A DNA stretch of 64,000 bases. It comes from Candidatus Fermentibacterota bacterium (GTDB lineage: Bacteria > Fermentibacterota > Fermentibacteria > Fermentibacterales > Fermentibacteraceae). This document shows, in pieces, positions 54,383-63,150 of the stretch (its first letter is position 1; each line of letters starts with the position of its first letter). Made by a program: the position numbers and the translations under genes. The notes below the pieces were generated by a model. It was given only the letters and a program-made list of their open reading frames with translations, searched no databases and had not been told where the DNA came from. The stretch covers positions 80,734-144,733 of the forward strand of contig PDSZ01000001.1 of assembly GCA_002748705.1 (NCBI GenBank), given 5' to 3'.

Positions 54383-54660
54383 TCACAACTTAGGCTTCAT
54401 TTCCGTGTTGAGGATCAGTTTCCACCTTTTGGCCTTCTCTGATGAACCTTGCTGGGCAGTTCGTCTCAGCAGAGCATAGCTTTCAGCTTCTTCCTGAACG
54501 AAAGAGTTCAACGCATCGGCTGAGTCTGATGAACTTGAGCGATCAAGCACATAACCCAGCCTTTAAGCCCAGCTTTCAGGGCACACGCTGGCAGCCTTAA
54601 GTAACTTCTAAGGAGCCACCTGATCAGTCAGATCAAGAGCAACAGCAGCCGGGAAGGCGG
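54383..54660 (-). pseudogene. Duplicated 3' fragment of an AbiEi-type antitoxin gene
   Basis: This stretch is clearly similar, by eye, to 62110-62415, the end of the AbiEi gene. It keeps the codons KLILNTEM before its stop at 54383-54385 (KPKL instead of EPEQ). It carries point changes and an internal deletion of about 25-30 bp corresponding to about 62373-62397. There is no 5' part. It ends directly at the stop of the ChlD-like gene, marking a recombination junction. Confidence 0.8.
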
Positions 54661-54665
54661 TGCCA

Positions 54666-56558
54666 TTACACTGAACCCAAATGTTGTAGAAGATGAGCCA
54701 GTGAATTACTCTCGGCAAACTGGCTGGAACGCAATGTGCCCTCTCCTGAGTTCAGGGAAACAAATCTCGGTTTCAGAGCGGACTCTTTGAGTGCTCCGAA
54801 GATGTCGTACTGAGATTCCTTGGCAAAGGTAACATGTTTGCCCCCGGTCTTATGGGCAATGAACCTACCGAGTCTGCGTCCTGGGGAGTCATCAGCTGAT
54901 TGTCTGCTTATCTGCATGGGATCTATGACCAGTACCGGTATTCCCTGTCTGCCAAGATTCACAGCCTGCTTTCTCACCCTGCCGTAGATGTCACTGTTCC
55001 ATACATCGCCCACAGGAACTGGTTCTGGAAAACAGTCTGACAAGAGGATAATGAATCTCTGCTCTGCCTCTGACCGGGAGCTGCGTCTTAACTCGCTACC
55101 GGATAAGGACAGCAGCTCATCCAGTGGAGTCGCTCCACCTGGCGTCAAATCATTCAATCTGCCGAATACCCGTAGTCTGTTCCTTGTGGGTGCAAAGTGC
55201 ATGACAGCTTTGCCGTTCCTGATCACTGCCAAACCTACCCTAGACGATCGGTGAAAAACCTTGTTGAAAAGGCCGTCCAGAATGTAACCCAGGTCTCCCA
55301 TGTATTCCTGCGATGACCTGCTGCCATCTACAGCCAGCATGCATACCGCCCTTGTTTTCGATGCGGTCTTCCATTTTCGCCAGTAGTGCTTCTCAAGTGG
55401 GACTATGGGCAGTCTCTTTCCGTCCATTGCAGCTGCTTTCACTGAAAGCAGGGGATTCATCTCTCGGATGGTTTCAGCCTTAACCGGCTTCACCGGCCTG
55501 CCTGAATCGTTGTCTTCCTGCATCCGGTTAGACTCTGAACCGCTCCCTGCTCCAGACGAGTTCCTACCAGAGGAGAACATCTTTACCTCCCTGAAGAACT
55601 TGTTGCGCATCTGCTGGGAAAGCCTGCCGAGAGCTCCAACCTCGGGTTCCACATAATCGAGGCCTCTCACCTGTGTAGTAGATGGTGTGTTATGTATTGA
55701 GTTCTGCACCTGGTCCAGTATTCTCTCGGTAAGCTCCTTCATGCGGTTGGAGACTATCTCCTTCTCTCCTCTCATTGCCATCTCGCAGGCAAAGTTAACC
55801 GCTTTCAGTACTTCAGCAACCTCAGGGAAACCTCCGGATTCTCTAGCAGATCTGTGTCCCAGGACCATAGGAGCTACTGTTTCAAGGTGCTTTTTCTCAA
55901 CCGATGAAGTCCCCTGCAACGAAGCAAGTGCAATACCGGAACGGAATAATGCTACCTCAGCCCTGTGTCCTGCTATTCGCAAAGCTGAACAGGTGAAAGC
56001 ACATGCTCTCGTATACCAGCCCGGGATCCTTATCTGATCAAGTCGGTTAAAGGCTTCGGCAAGCAATGTTCCCGGTATCTCATCTTCTCCCCCATAAAAG
56101 TGACAGGAAAGTACCGACAGTCTCTGGTCAGGTTCTTTGAGACTGCTCATCTCCACGCACAGACCGAACCGGTCAAGAAGACGACCTCTTATCTCTTCGC
56201 TCCCAGAGACGGTGGCCATCACCGGTTTACCACATGAGAGTATCAAATCCTGGATGTCATCATTGAACAGGTCAAGATGCTCAACGAGAAGTACCGCCTG
56301 ATCATCTCCATCAAGGAGACCTGTCTTCCGTAAAACTTCACCCTTTGAGAGCAGGGCCTGGATGTTAATGCTTCCCGTGAGAGCTTCAACTTCAGATCCA
56401 AGGGGAATTCGGACGGATCGTATCCACTTGGCGAACTCATTCATCAGAAGTGTTTTTCCACTGCCAAGTGCGCCTTTGAGGAGCAATCCGCCAACCCTTG
56501 GGTCAACTGCCAGAATGTAGGCGGCAAGCGCTGCATCCTTCTGAAAGTAAGGTATCAC
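54666..56558 (-). CDS. ChlD-like AAA+/VWA protein
   Basis: About 630 residues. The N-terminal AAA+ domain has Walker A KGALGSGKTLL, but a weak Walker B (AVLLVEHLDLF, lacking the usual Asp-Glu), as in the D subunits of Mg/Co chelatases. An acidic/Ser-rich linker lies near residues 330-370. The C-terminal von Willebrand A domain has an intact MIDAS set: VDGSRSS (DxSxS), TPGGATPL and LLSDCF. The GTG at 56558 overlaps the ChlI-like stop (GTGA), so it is preferred to GTG 56591. No CobN/ChlH subunit is nearby, so tetrapyrrole metal insertion is not supported. It may form a MoxR/VWA-style remodelling machine with its neighbour. Confidence 0.82.
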   Translation of the reverse strand: MIPYFQKDAALAAYILAVDPRVGGLLLKGALGSGKTLLMNEFAKWIRSVRIPLGSEVEALTGSINIQALLSKGEVLRKTGLLDGDDQAVLLVEHLDLFNDDIQDLILSCGKPVMATVSGSEEIRGRLLDRFGLCVEMSSLKEPDQRLSVLSCHFYGGEDEIPGTLLAEAFNRLDQIRIPGWYTRACAFTCSALRIAGHRAEVALFRSGIALASLQGTSSVEKKHLETVAPMVLGHRSARESGGFPEVAEVLKAVNFACEMAMRGEKEIVSNRMKELTERILDQVQNSIHNTPSTTQVRGLDYVEPEVGALGRLSQQMRNKFFREVKMFSSGRNSSGAGSGSESNRMQEDNDSGRPVKPVKAETIREMNPLLSVKAAAMDGKRLPIVPLEKHYWRKWKTASKTRAVCMLAVDGSRSSQEYMGDLGYILDGLFNKVFHRSSRVGLAVIRNGKAVMHFAPTRNRLRVFGRLNDLTPGGATPLDELLSLSGSELRRSSRSEAEQRFIILLSDCFPEPVPVGDVWNSDIYGRVRKQAVNLGRQGIPVLVIDPMQISRQSADDSPGRRLGRFIAHKTGGKHVTFAKESQYDIFGALKESALKPRFVSLNSGEGTLRSSQFAESNSLAHLLQHLGSV

Positions 56559-57625
56559 TCCTGGGAACCAATGGCTTCGGAGAAGGACCACATCCTACCG
56601 GAATTCTTTTTCCCTCCGAACTTGGAATGAGCCTCCTTAAGGGCCTGAAGGATCTCCTTTTCCTCCGGTGCGTTCCTGTACCCGCCTTGCCTGGTCCTGT
56701 GACCAACGCTGAGAGGGGCAACCGCATGAAGGCTGTCCAGATCCACTACATCTTTACCCTGGTAGGCAGAAAGTGCTTTCGCAGCCTTCAGAGTGACGAT
56801 ATCAGCCCTCTGGCCGTCAAGCTGCAGCTCAGCCATTGCGCCGGCTACTGTTGCCAGTATTCCCACAGGCATCTGCACTGCGGAAAGATGTTTTCTTGCC
56901 TGACTGATCCTTGCTCTGATTCTATGGTCGGCTCCGCTGAATGCCTTGCAGAACGCTGCAGGATCCTCACTGAAGGCAAGGACTCTGTTAATTATGTCTA
57001 TCCTCTGCTCAGACTTCTCTATTGTCGCAATGGGAACACTCAATGCGAACCTGTCCAGTATCTGAGGTCTGAGGCGTCCCTCCTCAGGATTCATTGTACC
57101 GATCAGGACAAATCTGGCAGGGTGGGTTATGGAAACATTGTCCTTCTCTATGGTGTTCACCCCGGATGCGGCACAGTCAAGGATGTTATCAGCCACATGA
57201 TCAGGAAGAAGGTTCACCTCATCGATGTAGAGCACCTGGTTGTTCGCTCTGGCAAGCAGACCCGGTTCGAACTCCACAGTACCCTCTCTCAACAGGGTAT
57301 CCATCCTTATTGCACCAAGCAGACTGGCCTCATCGCTGCCAAGAGGTACATTCACCAGTTGGGGCTCCAACAAATGCGTTTCTGTATCTCCGCAGCTGCA
57401 TTCAGGACAGAGCTGTGAATCATCTGGTGAGCAGTTGTAAGAGCAACTGTTAACCTTCAGAGAAGGTAGAATACCAGGGAATGCCCTCACCAGGGTTGAT
57501 TTCCCTGTTCCTTTCTGACCAGTCAGCAGTACACCACCCATATCAGGATCTACGGCTGACAGAATCAATGCAGTTTTTGCCTTATCCTGGCCAACAACTG
57601 CGCTGAATGGATATTGCATTGTCAC
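56555..57625 (-). CDS. ChlI-like AAA+ ATPase with cysteine insert
   Basis: A 356-residue AAA+ ATPase. It opens with YPFSAVVGQDKAKTALILSAV, as in ChlI/BchI. Walker A is GQKGTGKST (36-44), followed by an insert with Cys 61, 65, 73, 76 and 78 (SCSYNCSPDDSQLCPECSC) that could bind zinc or a cluster. Walker B is VLYIDEVNLL, sensor 1 GTMNPEEG, and the arginine-finger region LRPQILDRFAL. It lies between the TldD-like and ChlD-like genes on the same strand. The first codon is GTG 57625 or ATG 57619. Likely role: ATPase motor for the VWA partner. The client is unknown. Confidence 0.87.
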   Translation of the reverse strand: MTMQYPFSAVVGQDKAKTALILSAVDPDMGGVLLTGQKGTGKSTLVRAFPGILPSLKVNSCSYNCSPDDSQLCPECSCGDTETHLLEPQLVNVPLGSDEASLLGAIRMDTLLREGTVEFEPGLLARANNQVLYIDEVNLLPDHVADNILDCAASGVNTIEKDNVSITHPARFVLIGTMNPEEGRLRPQILDRFALSVPIATIEKSEQRIDIINRVLAFSEDPAAFCKAFSGADHRIRARISQARKHLSAVQMPVGILATVAGAMAELQLDGQRADIVTLKAAKALSAYQGKDVVDLDSLHAVAPLSVGHRTRQGGYRNAPEEKEILQALKEAHSKFGGKKNSGRMWSFSEAIGSQE

Positions 57626-57735
57626 ATCTCACTTTACTTTTTTTCAGTTCTTGTACCTATAGATCAAAATCACTGAAACCTGCTTCTGACATTGCTTCAA
57701 TACTTCTGTGGAGAGGATCTATCACTTTCAATAAA

Positions 57736-59073
57736 TCAACCTCCAATCCTTAGTCTGCATTTCAGATCGGGACCACCCATACCTACGGTGATGCCGTACT
57801 TCTTGCCGCATCCCGAGCTTGTCCACTCCATTCTATCTGAAACAGCAGACACGGTTTTCAACATATCGAATGCGATGCCCGAAACAGTCGTATCATGAAT
57901 AGCCTTTCCAAGTTTACCATTCACAATTTCATATCCACGGTTGACAGAAAACATAAACTCACCTGTCATGTCAGCCTGCCCGTTAGAGTAATCCATCAAG
58001 TAGTAACCTTTCTCTATCGAAGCGATCATTTCGGCCAACTCGTTATTAACTGGCAGAATAGCTGTATTTCGCATCCGTATCAGGGGCTCTTGCTTGAATT
58101 GCACAGCCCTTCCATTACCAGCTGGATCCACTCCGAATAGAGCAGCAGACTCACGATTGTGAAGGAATGTCTTCAAAACACCATGGTCGATGATTATTGC
58201 ATCCCTGGCCACAATCCCCTCCTCATCCATGAAGACAGGCATCGGGCAAGGTTGCCCAAGGTATTCAAAGGCAAAATCAACAAGGGTAATCAAGGGACTG
58301 GCAATCGTTTTTCCTAGAAAGTCGCCAGCCTTTGAACCTGCTCTAACAAAATCTGACTCCACGGTATGCCCGATGGCTTCATGAGCAAGTATTCCGGTGA
58401 GGCTTGATCCAAGAATACACTCATGAATCCCCGCTATAGGCGGCGCTCCCTCACTCTTCTGGATTAGCTCCTCGTAGAGATCTGTCAGCTCTTCTATGAG
58501 TAGTTCAGGTGATCTTATGAAGCTACAGATCTTCCTGCGATCCCAATATTTCCTGTGAAGCACAAATCTGCCTTGTTCTCCATCAAGCGTGAACGAGAAT
58601 GAAAGCAATATTCGCTCTATATGGGTTTCTCTCTCCCCTTTATCAGATGTAGCCAACTGCACTTTCTCAATTGATTGGCTATAGCTGATTGACCTAGAAG
58701 ACAATCGTTCAAAGCCCTTTATCAACTTCGCATCAATGTAAGGAAGGAAATCCAAAGCTTCCTTTGGGGAAATCGGTGAAGGCTCTGTGTTCCTCACAAC
58801 ATATCCAGGTGATGGAGGAATATCCTTTAGTTTTCCAGGGGAAATGGACGATAAACTAAATGCGTTTCTTGATGCCTTAACCACTAGCGTTGCCAGGGCC
58901 TCTTGATCAGAGTAGGGACAACATGCAAAGCCCCATCTCCCTCTTCGAAATGCCCTGGCACATGAACCAATCACTCTGGATTGACTATTTTCATTTATCA
59001 AGCCATTCACAAATCTAACAGTAGCAATGTTGTGCTCCTGGCTCCTCAGATCCGTGTAACAGTCTGCATTCAC
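57736..59073 (-). CDS. TldD/PmbA-family metalloprotease
   Basis: A 445-residue member of the TldD group. The zinc motif HEAIGH (HExxxH) lies near residue 230 in GILAHEAIGHTVESD. GIVARDAIIIDHGVLKTFLHNRESAALFG and the C-terminal DYSNGQADMTGEFMFSVNRGYEIVNGKL match TldD cores. Known TldD/TldE pairs degrade unfolded peptides and mature RiPPs such as microcin B17. No TldE gene is in the window. The GTG start gives a protein lacking the usual first helix; upstream in-frame codons exist but have no start. It is first of three genes with ChlI- and ChlD-like ATPases, after a 110-bp gap. Confidence 0.88.
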   Translation of the reverse strand: MNADCYTDLRSQEHNIATVRFVNGLINENSQSRVIGSCARAFRRGRWGFACCPYSDQEALATLVVKASRNAFSLSSISPGKLKDIPPSPGYVVRNTEPSPISPKEALDFLPYIDAKLIKGFERLSSRSISYSQSIEKVQLATSDKGERETHIERILLSFSFTLDGEQGRFVLHRKYWDRRKICSFIRSPELLIEELTDLYEELIQKSEGAPPIAGIHECILGSSLTGILAHEAIGHTVESDFVRAGSKAGDFLGKTIASPLITLVDFAFEYLGQPCPMPVFMDEEGIVARDAIIIDHGVLKTFLHNRESAALFGVDPAGNGRAVQFKQEPLIRMRNTAILPVNNELAEMIASIEKGYYLMDYSNGQADMTGEFMFSVNRGYEIVNGKLGKAIHDTTVSGIAFDMLKTVSAVSDRMEWTSSGCGKKYGITVGMGGPDLKCRLRIGG

Positions 59074-59741
59074 GAGATGTCTCTTCAGATTTATTTCAAC
59101 ACCTCCAAGTGTGAATCCTAACCTGAGCCATTTATAGGAAGCGCATGGCCTTGAGACGGGTTAATTTGTTGGCAGGTATATTGGTATGCTAAATTCAATA
59201 TAAGCAACAGCAAACTTACACCACAAGTGAAAAGCGCTCCATTGCAAATATCGCAAATTCTCAGGAACGCGCAAATCCCTTCCAAGATATTTAAGACAAC
59301 CGGAGACAGGTTTGCATCAAGAACAGATCCGACTCTTTTTTCAAGATACATTGGCAGCATAATGTGCTACCGGTCATGGAGGAGCTTCTGGACAGTATCA
59401 TACGGAGCAGTAAGGGGCAGAGAATCGCCTGCATTCTCAAACAGATGTTCTGCTTCATCGCTGACGGTACCAGCTCCAGCATTTCCTGCTCCGATGAAAT
59501 GCAGAAGGATCCCGGTTACTCCTCCACTCTTGAATGCAGGCAGGATTCTCTGCTATCATCACATTTGCGATTCCTCGGGAAGCTGACACCACTGCTGAAC
59601 TGTGCTTGAATCCAGTCTGCTTGATCCTGCGGACAAGACGGCGATTGCTTCGTTCGACCACCTCGCAGAGGAGCAATTATCCATCGCTGTATGTTCTGCA
59701 CAACGCTTCGAATCAGCAGATGTCATTCCTTTGCTCAGCCA
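59074..59741. other. Gap with a decayed coding region upstream of TldD-like gene
   Basis: On the - strand one frame reads through most of 59380-59700 with two adjacent stops (fragments SSARWSNEAIAVLSAGSS, ILLHFIGAGNAGAGTVSDE, and APYDTVQKLLHDR). A 59118-59360 frame then includes a hydrophobic stretch. This looks like a real gene that has decayed. The family is not recognised. It could be a former partner of the TldD-like gene or mobile debris. Confidence 0.35.
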
Positions 59742-60191
59742 CTAACGGCGTTCTACTGCATTCGATTGTTCACTCAAGTATTTATCTATAAACTCAGTAG
59801 ATCTTAAAATCTCAATTCCGGAATATCCATTGACATCAAGTAAATGCTTGTCTCCTGAGATTACTATTCCTGCATCTCCACCAATTGCAGCAGCGAGAAA
59901 CTTGTCATCGTCGGCATCATCACATATCTGCCCACCTATTACTTCCGGTTCTACAATCCTGCAGCCTGATGCGAACACAGACAGTATTCCGGATACATCA
60001 ATTGTGGGATACTTCTTGGAAAGTCTTTTCAGTACTTCAGAATACTCATCCAGAATTTCCGCGGAAAGGATTATCTCAAGGATGCCGGCTCTCCATGCTT
60101 CAAGAATGACATCTGGTTTCCCCTTGAAGAAAACGGCGGAGATCATCACATTTGTATCAACTACGATTCGCTTTTCCCGAGCGCACTTCAC
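59742..60191 (-). CDS. PIN-domain toxin (VapC-like)
   Basis: A 149-residue PIN ribonuclease of the 'putative toxin component' group (COG1569). The N-terminal RIVVDTNVMISAVFF has the first Asp. ILDEYSEVLKRL supplies the Glu. DADDDKFLAAAIGGDAGIVISGDKHLL carries the final acidic cluster. The GTG start lies 35 nt inside the end of the AbrB-like antitoxin gene, a normal arrangement for toxin-antitoxin pairs. It would cleave RNA when freed from the antitoxin. Confidence 0.88.
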   Translation of the reverse strand: MKCAREKRIVVDTNVMISAVFFKGKPDVILEAWRAGILEIILSAEILDEYSEVLKRLSKKYPTIDVSGILSVFASGCRIVEPEVIGGQICDDADDDKFLAAAIGGDAGIVISGDKHLLDVNGYSGIEILRSTEFIDKYLSEQSNAVERR

Positions 60192-60432
60192 TTATTGCCT
60201 TCTCAACATCTTCAGGAGTCATTCCTGCTTCGTATGCGATTTCTCGTGCTTTCAGAATCATTTCTTTGAATTCAGAAGAGTGAGGAGGAGTTATTGTTTT
60301 CAGCACAACAACATCTCCCTCGCCGATAACGACGAATTTCGTTCCAGCCTTCAGATGAAGGGCATTCCGAATCTCCTCAGGAATTACGACTTGCCCCTTC
60401 GATGACATCTTTGTTGTTGCTAAAGTGTTCAT
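60157..60432 (-). CDS. AbrB/MazE-type antitoxin
   Basis: About 91 residues. The swapped-hairpin DNA-binding domain is plain: MSSKGQVVIPEEIRNALHLKAGTKFVVIGEGDVVVLK. The C-terminal helix (EMILKAREIAYEAGMTPEDVEKAISEVR) should bind and block the PIN toxin encoded next. It probably represses its own promoter. The start at the ATG at 60432 (MNTLATTK) is preferred; in-frame ATGs at 60438 and 60447 are possible. Confidence 0.9.
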   Translation of the reverse strand: MNTLATTKMSSKGQVVIPEEIRNALHLKAGTKFVVIGEGDVVVLKTITPPHSSEFKEMILKAREIAYEAGMTPEDVEKAISEVRSGKANRS

Positions 60433-60679
60433 TAGCATTCCAATCATTTCAAGCCAATCGTCTTACCAGTAAGAATGTATCAGCTTGAGATTGAGATGTC
60501 AATCTCTGAAGAGTGACCGAGTGAACTCACTGGTTGTTACAGAGTGCAGCGGAGCAAAATCCAGTGCAGTGACTTGTTATACCATATCTTTATAATTTTA
60601 TTTGCAATAATGCAACTTAGACTAATTCAGTAACTGCTTCCTTGACTTCTATTCCATTATTAAATCTCTAATTCTTATT

Positions 60680-61290
60680 TGAGCTTGTTGTTCAATCTCT
60701 CAGCCCCTGCCCTGCATACCTGACCAGTCCAGTTCGACCCAAAGGACTTCCAGTAACAAGCAGGCTTTCAGACTGTGATAAATCCTCATAAGGTATAAGG
60801 TATGAGGAAGCACCCTCCATCAACAGCCTCTCAAGATTCATTACCAGGCAGACCATGCTTATTACAGTCTCACTCGTTTCCCGAAGCCTGGTCATTACCC
60901 GGTCGGTTGAACACCTCCGCTTACCTTCTCCGATCTTACCCTCTATTGCGTTCCTGATGCGCTCATCTTCATAGCTCTGTTGATGTTGAAACCGGACACG
61001 AATCTGCCATAGAGGGCTCGCTGTCTTCTCCCGAGACTTCGAAGATAAATTTCTTCCACGAAATCCCAGGAAACCAGCTTTGCCGGCCTGACCTATCTGT
61101 TTTCAGTATCCAGCGGTGTCCTGAACAGAGTCTTGAAGGCCTCAATTTCCAACTGACGGTTGTTATGCTGATACAATTGAATGTGCAGGGGTTTTGAGCA
61201 AATATGCTCATATCGCGTTCATTTCCATGCACCTGCTATACCATCATCATGTTGCGCTGTAAAGGGTTAAAGCTTAAGCATCAAGCCATA
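60680..61290 (-). mobile_element. Internally deleted IS5/IS1182-type element, copy A
   Basis: About 611 bp, closely matching copy B. It keeps the start of a transposase (QLEIEAF..., then DTE.RWVR-like codons in shifted frames) joined directly to its end (RRCSTDRVMTRLRETSETVISMVCLVMNLERLL). The catalytic middle is gone. The ends show a weak inverted repeat (GAGCTTG / CAAGCC). CTTATT occurs on both sides (60674-60679 and 61291-61296), a possible target duplication. Its right end is directly next to the AbiEii stop codon. Confidence 0.75.
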
Positions 61291-61294
61291 CTTA

Positions 61295-62113
61295 TTAACC
61301 AACAGTACCCTGCCAGGGTTCACCTGGCAGAAGAGACACAAGTGATTCCATCACGCATTCAAAGGCATCTTCGAAGCTCCACTCAACCCCATTTCTCAAT
61401 AATGGAAAAACATCTGCTCTGAAGTCGGGATCTGCTTTCTTGGCTAAAAGGTTTTCCTCAAACACAGCTCTCGTTATGTGTCTGCTTTCTTCAGAGGTGT
61501 ATCTCTGGAAACACCTGACTATTTCAGAGCAGCTTACATTTCCGTTACTGATGAACTGCGAGAGATCGAACAGGTCTCTCCCCTTTTTTCTCTGGTAAAG
61601 CGCTCTGAGTTTCGTGCCCAGCAGTTCAGGCAGTGAGTACCCGGTTACTTCAGCTCCACCTCGAAACCACAGACTGTCAACAGTAAGGTAAACTGGCTGG
61701 ATGGGCATCACATGGAAATGCTCTCTGGTGTTAATCTCTATCTTCAATCGAAGACTTCCTGGATGTGAATCTTCTGAAAGAAACCTGTAAACCAGGGTTG
61801 CTCTACCCTCTCCGAACTTTCTGCGTGGAACGCCCAACCAGGGGTTGAGCACATCCTGAATGGTATCCAGAGTCTGACCAATCGGTTCAGGATGTCTCTG
61901 CACCAGGTCAATATCCTCGGAGAATCTCGGCGCAGGAGAGAGGTGTAACTTGTAGAGTGCTGTCCCACCCCGAAAACACAGCCGTTCAGACAGCTCCGGT
62001 ACTCGAAAGATCTCTATCAAGCTCCTTGTGATAACAAGATCCAGCTCCACCTGCTGGTCTAAGCTCCACAAAGCATGTTTTCTCCAGGCTTGTACTGCCG
62101 CTCTTGGAATCAC
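61295..62113 (-). CDS. abiEii: AbiEii-type nucleotidyltransferase toxin
   Basis: A 272-residue toxin of the type IV AbiE system (nucleotidyltransferase-like, DUF1814). The catalytic block is FRGGTALYKLHLSPAPRFSEDIDLV, with GGTxL and SEDIDL. The second block, LLGTKLRALYQRKKGRDLFDLSQF, is also typical. Members stop growth during phage infection by modifying tRNA or a related target. The GTG overlaps the antitoxin stop (GTGA). TAA 61295 abuts the end of element copy A. Confidence 0.9.
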   Translation of the reverse strand: MIPRAAVQAWRKHALWSLDQQVELDLVITRSLIEIFRVPELSERLCFRGGTALYKLHLSPAPRFSEDIDLVQRHPEPIGQTLDTIQDVLNPWLGVPRRKFGEGRATLVYRFLSEDSHPGSLRLKIEINTREHFHVMPIQPVYLTVDSLWFRGGAEVTGYSLPELLGTKLRALYQRKKGRDLFDLSQFISNGNVSCSEIVRCFQRYTSEESRHITRAVFEENLLAKKADPDFRADVFPLLRNGVEWSFEDAFECVMESLVSLLPGEPWQGTVG

Positions 62114-62901
62114 TGCTCAGGCTCCATTTCGGTGTTGAGGATCAGTTTCCACCTCTTGGACTTCTCAGCTGAACCTGGCAGGGCAGATCGTCTCAGCAGA
62201 GCATAACTTTCAGCTTCTTCCTGAACGAAAGAGTTCAACACATCGGCTGAGGCTGATGAAGTTGAGAGATCAAGCACATAACCCAGCCTTTGAGCCCAGC
62301 TTGCAGGACACACGCTGGCAGCCTTGAGCAACTTCTCAGGATCTACCTGATCAGCCAGATCAAGAGCAACAGTAGCGGCATTGCTCAATCCTGCAGACTG
62401 TACCGGGAAGCCGAACATCTCCAGCAGGGTCAGCTCCAGCGTGGCAAATCTTACAGTTCCTGTAGGAGTGTTCAGCCGATTCACAGGCATACCAGTCAAG
62501 TCTTTTCTGACTATGTATCGTATTCTCTGGTTCCCGCAGACAGTATCTCTTCTGGGTTTCTCTACCATTATCTGATACATCTGGGGCTTCTGATGAGATG
62601 CTCCATACCGCTCAGCAGCGGACAGGAGACAGACATAGTAGTTCAGTCCCAGACTGTTCATCATCTGATCAATGAAGAAAGACGCAGGAGGACACCCTGT
62701 AATCCTGTACTCCAGAGGTACGATCACATGGAATCCTCTTGTTGGAGTGGCAATCAATTTATCTCTTCTCAGATACCTGATCCCAGCCCTGACAGACTCC
62801 AGAGACTTGCCAATAGAGACCACAGCCTGTGAAGTGGTAAAACAGTACTCCCCATCACTTACAAGCGAACTAACATAACCTCTCAGATCCTTTGCTCCCA
62901 C
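62110..62901 (-). CDS. abiEi: AbiEi-type antitoxin / transcriptional regulator
   Basis: About 263 residues. The N-terminal winged helix-turn-helix (YCFTTSQAVVSIGKSLESVRAGIRYLRRDKLIATP) is followed by the AbiEi C-terminal domain (MVEKPRRDTVCGNQRIRYIV, TLELTLLEMFGFP). It neutralises AbiEii and should repress the operon. The GTG at 62901 has AAGG 8 nt upstream; GTG 62910 overlaps that site. The last 90 codons are duplicated in decayed form at 54.4-54.7 kb. Confidence 0.87.
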   Translation of the reverse strand: MGAKDLRGYVSSLVSDGEYCFTTSQAVVSIGKSLESVRAGIRYLRRDKLIATPTRGFHVIVPLEYRITGCPPASFFIDQMMNSLGLNYYVCLLSAAERYGASHQKPQMYQIMVEKPRRDTVCGNQRIRYIVRKDLTGMPVNRLNTPTGTVRFATLELTLLEMFGFPVQSAGLSNAATVALDLADQVDPEKLLKAASVCPASWAQRLGYVLDLSTSSASADVLNSFVQEEAESYALLRRSALPGSAEKSKRWKLILNTEMEPEQ

Positions 62902-63150
62902 TGGAAACACCTTCCCAAGTCACTTCAATCTTTGCATAATATGGCATATTCTCATGTGTACCGCAAACATCGCCGGGCTACCATACTGAATGCTCTGCAG
63001 AGCATCCCCCTGGGAATTGATGCCACCTTCAGAAAAACGAAAACAGACTGATGCTGACGAAGCTTTCAGATGAATCAGATCAGGAACTTGCCACTTGGGT
63101 TCCCCCTCAGCAGTGTACTTTCATAACATTATTGGCTTATTATCTATTCC

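Noticed and set aside
54666..57625. Magnesium chelatase for (bacterio)chlorophyll synthesis
   Set aside because: No ChlH/CobN large subunit or other tetrapyrrole gene is present; the neighbour is a TldD-like protease.
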